NCBI GenBank assembly: GCA_023249675.1
Contig: JAHFCE010000011.1
Location: 20,771 to 84,770 of the forward strand
Direction: 5' to 3'
Length of the DNA stretch: 64,000 nt
DNA from: Elusimicrobiota bacterium
GTDB taxonomy: Bacteria > Elusimicrobiota > Elusimicrobia > UBA1565 > UBA9628
Shown: positions 16,765 to 23,729 of the stretch, in pieces
Layout: each line of letters starts with the position of its first letter
Numbering within the stretch: position 1 is the stretch's first letter
Notes under the pieces: model-generated
The model's database searches: none
Told to the model about the DNA's origin: nothing
Seen by the model: only the letters and a program-made list of their open reading frames with translations
Made by a program: the position numbers and the translations under genes

Positions 16765-18211
16765 GGAGATCGCTCGGATCATCTCCGAAGTTCTCAAGCG
16801 CTTAGGGAAAGACGAGGGGGTCACCGCTGCCGTGGCCGAGCGCCCGGTCGCTGCTGCCTCGGCGCCAGCCTCATCTTGCGGCGGCCCGGTTCAGCCGACC
16901 GTGGACGCGGCCGTGCAGACGGCCCGTCGCGCCCAGGCCGTGTTCCAGGAGCTGGGTCTGGAGGTCCGCCGCGAAGTCATCCGCGCCATGCGCAAGACCG
17001 CCATCGCGAATGCCGAGCGCTTGGCCAGGATGGCCCGTGAGGAGACCGGCATGGGCCGTTGGGAAGACAAGGTCCAGAAAAATCTGGTGTGCGCGACGCG
17101 CACTCCGGGCGTGGAGGACCTGGTCAGCAAAGCCTACACCGGCGACAAGGGTCTGACCCTCGTCGAATACGCGCCCTACGGCGTTGTCGCCGCGATCACG
17201 CCCTCGACCAATCCCGCCGCCACAATCATCAACAACGCGATCTCCATCCTCGCGGCCGGCAACTCCGTTGTCTTCGCGCCGCATCCGGCGTCATTTCAGA
17301 CCTGCGTGGAGACCATGCGCCTGCTCTGCGAGGCGGCCGTCGCCGCTGGAGCGCCCTCGGGCCTGATGACGACCTACGCCTCACCCTCGCAGGAGAACAC
17401 CCGCAGTCTGCTTGCGCATCCCGACACGCGCGTGAACATGGTCACCGGCGGTCCGGCGATCGTGAAAGTCGCGATGACTGTGGGCAAGACCTGCAAAACG
17501 ATCGCCGCCGGCCCCGGCAACCCGCCCGTCGTCGTCGATGAGACGGCGAATTTCCCGCAGTGCGCCTCGGATGTGATCTTCGGCGCGTCCTTTGACAATA
17601 ATGTCTTGTGCACGGCCGAAAAAGAGGTGATCGTCACCGCCGCGGCCCGGGAGCGTTTCCTCGACGCGATGCGCCAAGATCCTCGGGCGTATGAGCTGAA
17701 CGCCGGACAGACCGACCAACTCGTCAATCTTGTTATTAAGGTTGGGGGTCGTGGATGCAAAGATCCGGTTCTCAACCGTGATTATGTCGGGAAGGACGCC
17801 GCAGTCCTGGCCAAAGGCATCGGCTTGAGCATCCCTCCGGAAGCACGGCTCCTTTGGGCCGAAGTCCCGAACGATCACGCATTGGTGTGGACGGAACAGT
17901 TGATGCCGTTTTTACCCGTCACAGTCGCGCCGGACGTCGACAGCGCGATTGACCTTGCCGTGCAAGCGGAAGGAGGGCACCGCCACACCGCCGCGATGCA
18001 CTCGACCCACGTGGGCAACCTGACGAAGATGGCGCGCCGCATGCAGTGCTCCATCTTCGTCAAGAACGCGCCCACTTTGTACGGTCTTGGCCTTGGCGAA
18101 GGCTACGCCACGATGTCGATCGGAACTCCGACCGGCGACGGGCTGACCAAGGCCTCCCATTTCGCGCGCCCGCTGCACTGCGCGCTCGTCGGATACTTTA
18201 GGATCGCTTAA
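16754..18211 (+). CDS. CoA-acylating aldehyde dehydrogenase, microcompartment-targeted
   Basis: PduP/EutE-type enzyme converting acetaldehyde plus CoA and NAD+ to acetyl-CoA. The 485-residue protein starts with a short amphipathic helix (EEIARIISEVLKRLG) and an Ala/Pro linker (about residues 22-45), the classic encapsulation peptide layout. The catalytic domain shows ITPSTNPAATIINNAI, TGGPAIVKVAM, AAGPGNPPVVVD and the nucleophile Cys286 in NNVLCTAEKEV. The ATG at 16754 is used; the track ORF begins in the previous gene. Likely substrate is acetaldehyde from DeoC. Confidence 0.93.
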   Translation: MHSEEIARIISEVLKRLGKDEGVTAAVAERPVAAASAPASSCGGPVQPTVDAAVQTARRAQAVFQELGLEVRREVIRAMRKTAIANAERLARMAREETGMGRWEDKVQKNLVCATRTPGVEDLVSKAYTGDKGLTLVEYAPYGVVAAITPSTNPAATIINNAISILAAGNSVVFAPHPASFQTCVETMRLLCEAAVAAGAPSGLMTTYASPSQENTRSLLAHPDTRVNMVTGGPAIVKVAMTVGKTCKTIAAGPGNPPVVVDETANFPQCASDVIFGASFDNNVLCTAEKEVIVTAAARERFLDAMRQDPRAYELNAGQTDQLVNLVIKVGGRGCKDPVLNRDYVGKDAAVLAKGIGLSIPPEARLLWAEVPNDHALVWTEQLMPFLPVTVAPDVDSAIDLAVQAEGGHRHTAAMHSTHVGNLTKMARRMQCSIFVKNAPTLYGLGLGEGYATMSIGTPTGDGLTKASHFARPLHCALVGYFRIA

Positions 18212-18219
18212 GGAGAACC

Positions 18220-18771
18220 ATGCTCGCCAACCTCGCCGTCGGATTTTTGGAATCATCCTCGATCGCCAAAGGCATCGAAGCGACGGACGCCATGGTCAAG
18301 ATGGCGCAGATCAAGCTCGCCAAGACGACGATCGTCGCGCGCGGCAAGTACATCATCTTCGTGTCCGGGGCCCAGGGCGAGATCGAAAGCGCGATGCGCG
18401 CGGGCCGCGAGGTTTTGGGAAAGACGCTCGTGGATGAAGTGCTCATCCGCAACGTCCACAACCAGGTCGTCGCCGCCCTCGACAAGCGCGTCCCTGTCGA
18501 GGCCCTAGGCGCCGTCGGCGTCATCGAGACCAAGGAAGCGATCGCGGCCGTGCTCGCGGCGGACGCCGCGGCCAAGGCCGCCGACGTCCGCCTCATCGAG
18601 GTGAAGACCTCCGTCGGCGGCGGCAAGGGCTATGTCTCGCTGTGCGGCGCCGTCGGCGACGTCCGTGCCGCGGTCGCGGCCGGCATCAGCGCGATAAAAA
18701 AGGAGCTGCTCGTCAGCCACGTGATCATCGCGCAGGCCGATCCCCAGCTGCTCGCGACGGTGGGCAAATAA
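18220..18771 (+). CDS. Microcompartment shell protein, BMC-T (tandem domain)
   Basis: Two fused BMC domains in 183 residues, forming pseudohexameric trimers. The first half starts ANLAVGFLESSSIAKGIEATDAM and the second LGAVGVIETKEAIAAVLAADAA. The repeat of the BMC motif at both positions identifies it. It resembles PduT-like single-layer trimers more than permuted EutL-like ones; no clear pore cysteine ligand set can be assigned from sequence. AAGGAGAACC precedes the ATG. Confidence 0.92.
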   Translation: MLANLAVGFLESSSIAKGIEATDAMVKMAQIKLAKTTIVARGKYIIFVSGAQGEIESAMRAGREVLGKTLVDEVLIRNVHNQVVAALDKRVPVEALGAVGVIETKEAIAAVLAADAAAKAADVRLIEVKTSVGGGKGYVSLCGAVGDVRAAVAAGISAIKKELLVSHVIIAQADPQLLATVGK

Positions 18772-18772
18772 G

Positions 18773-19222
18773 ATGAGAGTCGTCGTCGGCTCCGATCACG
18801 GCGGCTTTGGCGCGAAAGACTTCGTGAAGAAGACCATCCAGAAGATGGGCCACGAGGTCGCGGACTTCGGCTGCCATTCGACCGAGGCCGTGGACTATCC
18901 CGACGTGGCCCAGCTCGTCGCCGAGGCGGTCGTGCGGCGCGAGTACGACCGGGGCGTGCTCATCGACGGTTTCGGAGGCGCGGTATGCATGGCGGCCAAC
19001 AAGGTCTTGGGCGCGCGCGCGGTCGCGGCCTACGACTCGGTCTCGGCGCGCTTCGCGGCCCAGCACGATGACGCCAACGTCTTATGTCTAGGCGGCAAGA
19101 CGCACGGCGAGCTGATCCTCGCCGAGATCCTCAAGGTGTTCTTCACGACGCCCTTCGAAGGCGGACGGCACGAGGGGCGACTTTTGAAGGTGGGCGCGAT
19201 CGAGCAGGGGCGCGCGCGATGA
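18773..19222 (+). CDS. RpiB/LacAB-type sugar-phosphate isomerase, atypical active site
   Basis: A 149-residue RpiB-family protein: VVGSDHGGFGAKDFVKK, DYPDVAQLVAEAV, HDDANVLCLGG and EGGRHEGRLLKV match ribose-5-phosphate isomerase B. However, the catalytic loop reads LIDGFGGAVCMAANK where RpiB has ICGTG, so the usual catalytic Cys is Asp65 and the following Thr is Phe. It may use another base, another sugar phosphate, or have lost activity. It lies one base after BMC-T and overlaps the next BMC-P, so it belongs to the microcompartment operon. Confidence 0.85.
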   Translation: MRVVVGSDHGGFGAKDFVKKTIQKMGHEVADFGCHSTEAVDYPDVAQLVAEAVVRREYDRGVLIDGFGGAVCMAANKVLGARAVAAYDSVSARFAAQHDDANVLCLGGKTHGELILAEILKVFFTTPFEGGRHEGRLLKVGAIEQGRAR

Positions 19223-19506
19223 AGCTCGCGCGCGTCATCGGCCGCGTGTTCTGCTCCCGCCAGGAGCCGGGCCTCAACGGCAAGGCGATGCTCTTGATCC
19301 AGCCCCTGCGCTGGGAGGACGAGGCGCCCGTCGGCGATCCGATCGTGGCCGCCGACGCGGTCGGCGCGGGCTCGTCTGAAAAAGTTTTTTGGGTCGCCTC
19401 GCGCGACGCGGCGGTCGCCTTTAAGGATGCGCCGCCGGTGGATGCGGCCGTCGTCGGCATCATGGACGGGCACCAAGTGAAAGATTTTAGGGGAGGCTCG
19501 AAGTGA
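19219..19506 (+). CDS. Microcompartment vertex protein, BMC-P (second copy)
   Basis: A 95-residue EutN/CcmL-family protein: KLARVIGRVFCSRQEPGLNGKAMLLIQPL, AADAVGAGSSEKVFWVASRDAA and PPVDAAVVGIMDGH. ATG 19219 overlaps the rpiB-like stop; the longer track ORF runs back into that gene. Its stop codon touches a 46-base hairpin. Confidence 0.9.
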   Translation: MKLARVIGRVFCSRQEPGLNGKAMLLIQPLRWEDEAPVGDPIVAADAVGAGSSEKVFWVASRDAAVAFKDAPPVDAAVVGIMDGHQVKDFRGGSK

Positions 19507-19550
19507 AGTTATCCACCAATCCGTCGTGCGACGGATTGGTGGATAACTTC
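19505..19550. repeat. 46-base perfect hairpin between two BMC-P genes
   Basis: Two 22-base arms (GAAGTTATCCACCAATCCGTCG and its complement) are separated by TG. It starts within the stop codon of the second BMC-P gene and lies 25 bases before the third. There is no T-run after it, so it is not a standard terminator. It may set mRNA stability or be a separate REP-like element; it is unrelated in sequence to the GTGTCAGGCC family. Confidence 0.8.
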
Positions 19551-19575
19551 TCCGTGGCATGGAGGATGGCGTAAC

Positions 19576-19872
19576 ATGTTTGTGGCCGAAGTCGTCGGCA
19601 ACGCGTGGGGGACGCGCAAGCACGGCTCTTTGTGCGACAAGCGCCTGCTTCTCGTGCGGCCGATCGATCCGCTGACGGAGAAGCCGCTTGGCGACGCGGT
19701 GATGGCCGTCGAGTACGGAACGGGTGCTGGGCCGGGCTCGGTCGTACTCGTGATGGATGAAGGCGCCTCGGCGAGAAGCGTTTTGAAAGACGAGGCGGCG
19801 CCGATACGAACGGTGATCGTCGGGATCGTGGATTCCGTGGTGTCGGGTGGAAAGGTAAAAAAATATGACTGA
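19576..19872 (+). CDS. Microcompartment vertex protein, BMC-P (third copy)
   Basis: A 98-residue EutN/CcmL-family protein with [49 protein letters not shown] and [13 protein letters not shown]. Sequence differs clearly from the other two BMC-P copies, so the vertices may be mixed or specialised. GGAGGATGG lies before the ATG. It overlaps deoC by eight bases. Confidence 0.92.
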   Translation: MFVAEVVGNAWGTRKHGSLCDKRLLLVRPIDPLTEKPLGDAVMAVEYGTGAGPGSVVLVMDEGASARSVLKDEAAPIRTVIVGIVDSVVSGGKVKKYD

Positions 19873-20860
19873 GGCGCAACTCCGAAACGTCGTTGAAGAA
19901 GTGATGAAGGCGCTCGATGCCAAAGGCTTCCTCAAGACCAACAGGTGCGAGTGCGAGAGCGGCCCCAAGGCGCTGAAGGGCGAGGTCAAGACTTCGGTGG
20001 GCAGCGCCGGCAAGGTCTTCGGCAACTCGGCCTCTTGGGGAGCGGCGCCCGCGGTTCCCGGCCAGGGACAGTTTTCCGCACTTCCGCCCAAGGCCATCCA
20101 CGATGAAGACGACGACGACGCGCATGTCGACGCCAAGATCATCCAGGCGGCGGGCGCTTCCCGCGTGTCCGTGTGCAAGCCCACGAAGAAGGGCTCGGAC
20201 ACCGCCCGCTACGTGGACCACACCTTGCTCAAACCCAACGCGACCCAGGAGGAGATCGGCAAGCTGTGCGACGAGGCCAAAAACTTCTGCTTTGCCTCGG
20301 TGTGCGTGAATCCGTCGTATGTGGCGCTGGCAGCGCAGTTCCTGAAAGGCTCGGGAGTCAAGGTTTGCACCGTCGTCGGCTTTCCGCTCGGCTCCACGAC
20401 TCCGACCGTCAAGGCGATCGAGGCGCGCGATGCGATCGCCAACGGCGCCGATGAGATCGACATGGTCATCAACATCGGTGCTCTCAAGTCCGGCAATGAT
20501 GTGGTGGTCTACGACGACATCAAGGCGGTGCGCGACGCCACGCGCGGCAAGGTTCTCAAGACGATTCTCGAGACCTCGCTGCTGTCGAACGAGGAGAAGG
20601 TGCGCGCCTGTGTCGCGGCGAAGAAGGCGGGTGCCGACTTCGTGAAGACTTCGACTGGTTTCGGCGGCGGCGGCGCCACCGTGGAAGATGTCAAACTGAT
20701 GCGCGAGACCGTGGGCCCGCTGATGGGCGTGAAGGCCTCGGGCGGCATCCGCGACGCGAAGGTCGCGGCGGACATGATCGCGGCGGGCGCAACGCGCCTG
20801 GGCACGTCCGCGAGCATCGCGATCGTCACCGACGCCAAGCCGGAGGGGAAGGGCTACTGA
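19865..20860 (+). CDS. deoC: Deoxyribose-phosphate aldolase, microcompartment-targeted
   Basis: Cleaves 2-deoxyribose-5-phosphate into acetaldehyde and glyceraldehyde-3-phosphate. At 331 residues it is about 100 longer than usual: an N-terminal amphipathic helix ([19 protein letters not shown]) and a flexible Ala/Pro/Asp-rich linker to about residue 105 act as an encapsulation peptide. The aldolase domain has [29 protein letters not shown], the Schiff-base Lys261 in DFVKTSTGF and [10 protein letters not shown]. It defines the sugar-phosphate type of this microcompartment. A REP-like palindrome follows its stop. Confidence 0.95.
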   Translation: MTEAQLRNVVEEVMKALDAKGFLKTNRCECESGPKALKGEVKTSVGSAGKVFGNSASWGAAPAVPGQGQFSALPPKAIHDEDDDDAHVDAKIIQAAGASRVSVCKPTKKGSDTARYVDHTLLKPNATQEEIGKLCDEAKNFCFASVCVNPSYVALAAQFLKGSGVKVCTVVGFPLGSTTPTVKAIEARDAIANGADEIDMVINIGALKSGNDVVVYDDIKAVRDATRGKVLKTILETSLLSNEEKVRACVAAKKAGADFVKTSTGFGGGGATVEDVKLMRETVGPLMGVKASGGIRDAKVAADMIAAGATRLGTSASIAIVTDAKPEGKGY

Positions 20861-20868
20861 TTTTAGTG

Positions 20869-20946
20869 GGTGTCAGGCCTATAGTTACTTGAATTACTCG
20901 TTGATGGATTCCAAGAAACAATTCAAGTAACTATAGGCCTGACACC
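20869..20946. repeat. REP-like palindrome, copy 1
   Basis: A 27-base arm starting GGTGTCAGGCCTATAG pairs perfectly with its complement across a 24-base loop. It fills the gap between deoC and the zinc-ribbon gene inside the microcompartment operon. It shares its outer 14 bases with the palindromes at 34196, 41198 and 50541. Confidence 0.9.
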
Positions 20947-20969
20947 ACCATCATCAATCGAGGACTAAT

Positions 20970-21290
20970 ATGGCGAAAGAGAAAGACAAGGACGAGAAGC
21001 CGCCGAAACACAAGATCAACATCGACCTGCAGTGCGGCGCCTGCGCGGCGATCATGCACACGTACAGGGACCAGCCCCTGCCGAAGTTCTGCGCGGGCTG
21101 CGGCGCGGGCCTGCAAAAGTTCTGCTTCAAGTGCCACAAGAGGGTTGAGATGTTCTTTGAGGAGTGGTGGCCTGAGGACGACGAGTGTCAGCGGACCTAC
21201 ACCACGCCGCGGCGCTGCACGCACTGCAACGCTGTGCTCGAGACGGGCGCCGAGGGCCGTGAAGCCCTCGGCGGAGACGATCCGCAGTAA
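20970..21290 (+). CDS. Small double zinc-ribbon protein in microcompartment operon
   Basis: I do not recognise a named family. The 106-residue protein has a Lys-rich start ([14 protein letters not shown]) and four CxxC pairs (CGAC, CAGC, CFKC, CTHC), enough for two zinc sites. The section between them is acidic and aromatic ([11 protein letters not shown]). ATCGAGGACTA precedes the ATG. Its stop overlaps the ATG of the second BMC-H gene, so it is part of the operon. It could be a regulator, a scaffold or a metal/redox carrier; none is shown by the sequence. Confidence 0.75.
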   Translation: MAKEKDKDEKPPKHKINIDLQCGACAAIMHTYRDQPLPKFCAGCGAGLQKFCFKCHKRVEMFFEEWWPEDDECQRTYTTPRRCTHCNAVLETGAEGREALGGDDPQ

Positions 21291-21601
21291 TGGGGGAACA
21301 GATGGCTGAGATTCGCGAAGCGCTGGGTTTGGTGGAGACGAAGGGTTTTACGGGTATGATCGAGGCGTCGGACGCCATGGCGAAGGCCGCCAAGGTCCGT
21401 CTCGTCGGCTACGAGAAGGTCGGCAACGGTCTCGTCACGACTTTGTGCCGGGGCGAGGTCGGCGCCGTACGCGCCGCCGTCGACGCGGCTGCGGCGGCCG
21501 CCTCGAAGGTCGGCGAGCTTGTCGCGGTGCACGTGATTCCGCGCCCGCACGACGACCTCGAGAAATATATCGATCGAATCGCCATTAAGCTTGAGCGCTA
21601 G
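21290..21601 (+). CDS. Microcompartment shell protein, BMC-H (second copy)
   Basis: BMC-H shell protein of 103 residues (99 if the ATG at 21302 is used): [49 protein letters not shown] and [20 protein letters not shown]. Highly like the first BMC-H but with a different pore-side segment and C-terminus. The 21290 ATG overlaps the zinc-ribbon stop (TAATG); GGGGGAAC favours 21302. Confidence 0.94.
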   Translation: MGEQMAEIREALGLVETKGFTGMIEASDAMAKAAKVRLVGYEKVGNGLVTTLCRGEVGAVRAAVDAAAAAASKVGELVAVHVIPRPHDDLEKYIDRIAIKLER

Positions 21602-21606
21602 ATCCG

Positions 21607-21861
21607 TTGCTCACGCGGGATGATCTGATCGACGTCATCGTCGCCGGTTTGGCCAAGGCCAGACCGACGGCGGCTGCGCGCGCTCGGGGTGTGGCGGATC
21701 GGGAGCCCGCGGGTCGACTATTCCTTTCCGAATACGACATAAAAAAGAGGTTGACGCCGGGCGGGCTTCGCCTTACAATTCCCGGGAATGCGATCCTCAG
21801 CCCGTTGGCCGCGGATTGGCTGACGTTGAGAGGAATAGAAGTCATCAGAGAGCTTCCCTGA
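21607..21861 (+). CDS. 84-residue microcompartment-associated protein, unknown
   Basis: Start at TTG 21607, five bases after the BMC-H stop. The first 16 residues (LTRDDLIDVIVAGLAKA) could form an amphipathic encapsulation-type helix. The C-terminal half (RLTPGGLRLTIPGNAILSPLAADWL, quoted in part: LSPLAADWLTLRGIEVI) resembles the short TPxAxDxLxxRxIxI segment found at the N-terminus of EutT-type cobalamin adenosyltransferases, without the catalytic domain. It ends one base before pilT. I assign no function; last gene of the microcompartment operon. Confidence 0.6.
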   Translation: MLTRDDLIDVIVAGLAKARPTAAARARGVADREPAGRLFLSEYDIKKRLTPGGLRLTIPGNAILSPLAADWLTLRGIEVIRELP

Positions 21862-21862
21862 C

Positions 21863-22948
21863 ATGGCGATCGACATCAAGAACCTGCTGACGTTGATGGT
21901 GCAGAAAGACATTTCGGACATTCATTTCAAGGCGGATTCCGCGCCGGCTCTGCGCGTGCGCGGCGCCATGATCCTGGCGAGCAATCTCCAGAAAATGACG
22001 GCCGACGACATCAAGGCCGTCGCCTGCCAGTTGATGAATAAGGAGCAGGCGGCCGAGTTCGAAAAGACGATGGAGCTCGACCTCGCCTACAGCCTCGAGG
22101 GCCTTGCGCGCTTCCGCGTCAACGTGTACCGCCAGAAGGGGTCGCTCGGCCTGACCCTGCGCGTCGTGCCGATGAAGCTGCGTACTTTCGAGGAGCTGTG
22201 TCTGCCTGTCGAGGCGCTGAGAAAATTAGGGAACGAAAGTCGCGGCTTGATCCTTTTCACCGGCATCACGGGCGCGGGCAAGACCACGACGCTCAACAGC
22301 TTTCTGCATTACCTCAATAACAACCATCAGTACCGCATCATCACGATTGAAGATCCGATCGAGTTCTATCACGCGGATGTAAAATCCACGATCGTCCAAC
22401 GCGAGGTCGGCCTCGATACGCATTCGTTCGGCTCGGCGCTTAAGCACATTCTCCGTCAGGATCCTGATGTCGTCGTCATCGGCGAGATGCGCGACCTCGA
22501 GACCATGCAGGCCGCGATCGCCGCGGCTGAGACCGGCCACCTTGTGCTTTCGACCGTGCACACGCTCGACGCGATGCAGACCGTGGACCGCATCGTGGAC
22601 GCGCATCCGGCGCATCAGCATGCGCAGGTTCGCCAGCAGCTCGCGAACTGTCTCAAGGGCGTCATCGGTCAGCGCCTTGTGCTGTCGAAAGACGGCAAGA
22701 GCCGCTTTCCCGCGACCGAGATCATGATTGCCAACAGCTTGGTGCGCCGGCACCTGCTTGAGGGCAAGACCGCCGAGATTCGCAAGGTGCTCGAGGGCGG
22801 GGAATATTACGGCATGCACACCTTCGACCAGGATCTTCTGCGCTTGTACAGCGAGGGGAAGATCGAGGACACGGTGGTCCTCGAAGAGGCCACCAACTCC
22901 GAGGACGTGGCCCTGCGCCTGAAGGGTCTTGCGGTCGGCGGCGCCTGA
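21863..22948 (+). CDS. pilT: Type IV pilus retraction ATPase PilT
   Basis: Hexameric ATPase that depolymerises type IV pili, driving twitching and DNA uptake. The 361-residue protein shows the N-terminal DISDIHFKADSAPALRV domain, Walker A GITGAGKTTTL, the Asp/His boxes (TIEDPIEFYH, ILRQDPDVVVIGEMRD) and AAAETGHLVLSTVHT. The C-terminus (DQDLLRLYSEGKI) matches PilT. No pilB or pilin gene is present in the window. Starts one base after the microcompartment operon; co-transcription with it may be accidental. Confidence 0.93.
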   Translation: MAIDIKNLLTLMVQKDISDIHFKADSAPALRVRGAMILASNLQKMTADDIKAVACQLMNKEQAAEFEKTMELDLAYSLEGLARFRVNVYRQKGSLGLTLRVVPMKLRTFEELCLPVEALRKLGNESRGLILFTGITGAGKTTTLNSFLHYLNNNHQYRIITIEDPIEFYHADVKSTIVQREVGLDTHSFGSALKHILRQDPDVVVIGEMRDLETMQAAIAAAETGHLVLSTVHTLDAMQTVDRIVDAHPAHQHAQVRQQLANCLKGVIGQRLVLSKDGKSRFPATEIMIANSLVRRHLLEGKTAEIRKVLEGGEYYGMHTFDQDLLRLYSEGKIEDTVVLEEATNSEDVALRLKGLAVGGA

Positions 22949-22949
22949 G

Positions 22950-23729
22950 ATGGCGGACGAGCCGAAGAAGGAGCATCCCGAGGAGATCGAGGCTATTCTC
23001 TCGGACTTGGACGCGATTCTCGCCAAGCCGTCCGATGTGCAATCCGCGCCTAAACCTGCGGAGCCTGCGAAGGAGCTGCCGAAGATCGAGGCCCCCGTGC
23101 CCAAGCCCGAACCGCCGAAGGCGGCGCCGGCGCCGCCGGCGACTCCGGCCAAGACGCCGCCGAGTATCGAGCTTGCGCCGCGCGAAGGGATGATCAAGCC
23201 TCCGGAGAAGAAGCCCGAGCCTTCGAAGCCGGCGTCGTCTGCACCCGCGTCTATGGCCGCGCCCACGCCCGCGCCCGCGCCCGCGCCTGCGGCTGCGTCT
23301 GTTCCTGCGCCCCTCGGCGCACCCGCCAAGACTGAAGCGCTTCCGGCGGACGCGCCCAAGGAGCAGATCCGCCGCGTGGCCTACATCTACACGTCCCCGT
23401 GTTCCGAGGCGAAGACGGCTTTTGCCGTGTTCTTGACCCAGGCCGCGCGGACGATCTCGAAGAAGCCGCTGTTCTTGCGTGAGGTTCTATCGCACGAGGT
23501 TTCCTCCGCGAGCGATCCAAACGCCGTACTGCAGAAAGCGCTGCAGGCGAAGGCGGCCGCCATTCTGGCCGTCGTTGAAGATTGGCCTGCGGCGAAGGTG
23601 GATGAATTGTCCGAGGCGTGCGTGCGCGCGAACGTGTTGTTTCGCACCGTGACGCCGGCAGACGCCCAGAAGAAATCCACGGCGGTCGACATTATCGTGG
23701 ACATGATGCTCCTGCCGGGAGAGGGCTGA
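22950..23729 (+). CDS. Pro/Ala-rich protein with C-terminal alpha/beta domain, unknown
   Basis: A 259-residue protein. Residues 1-25 are acidic (EEIEAILSDLDAILAK), about 30-135 are a Pro/Ala/Lys linker, and about 138-255 form a compact domain beginning RRVAYIYTSPCSEAKTAF and ending STAVDIIVDMML. That order of strands and helices looks like the C-terminal domain of the following AAA+ protein. It starts one base after pilT and its stop overlaps the next ATG, so pilT and these two are probably one functional group. Not a family I recognise. Confidence 0.65.
   Translation: MADEPKKEHPEEIEAILSDLDAILAKPSDVQSAPKPAEPAKELPKIEAPVPKPEPPKAAPAPPATPAKTPPSIELAPREGMIKPPEKKPEPSKPASSAPASMAAPTPAPAPAPAAASVPAPLGAPAKTEALPADAPKEQIRRVAYIYTSPCSEAKTAFAVFLTQAARTISKKPLFLREVLSHEVSSASDPNAVLQKALQAKAAAILAVVEDWPAAKVDELSEACVRANVLFRTVTPADAQKKSTAVDIIVDMMLLPGEG

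Noticed and set aside
16754-18211. Propanediol or ethanolamine microcompartment
   Set aside because: No diol dehydratase, glycyl radical enzyme or ethanolamine lyase is encoded; DeoC with an encapsulation peptide is the only aldehyde-producing enzyme.
20869-20946. Rho-independent terminator after deoC
   Set aside because: The hairpin is much longer than a terminator stem, lacks a T-run, and recurs with the same ends at three other sites; it is better read as a repeat element.
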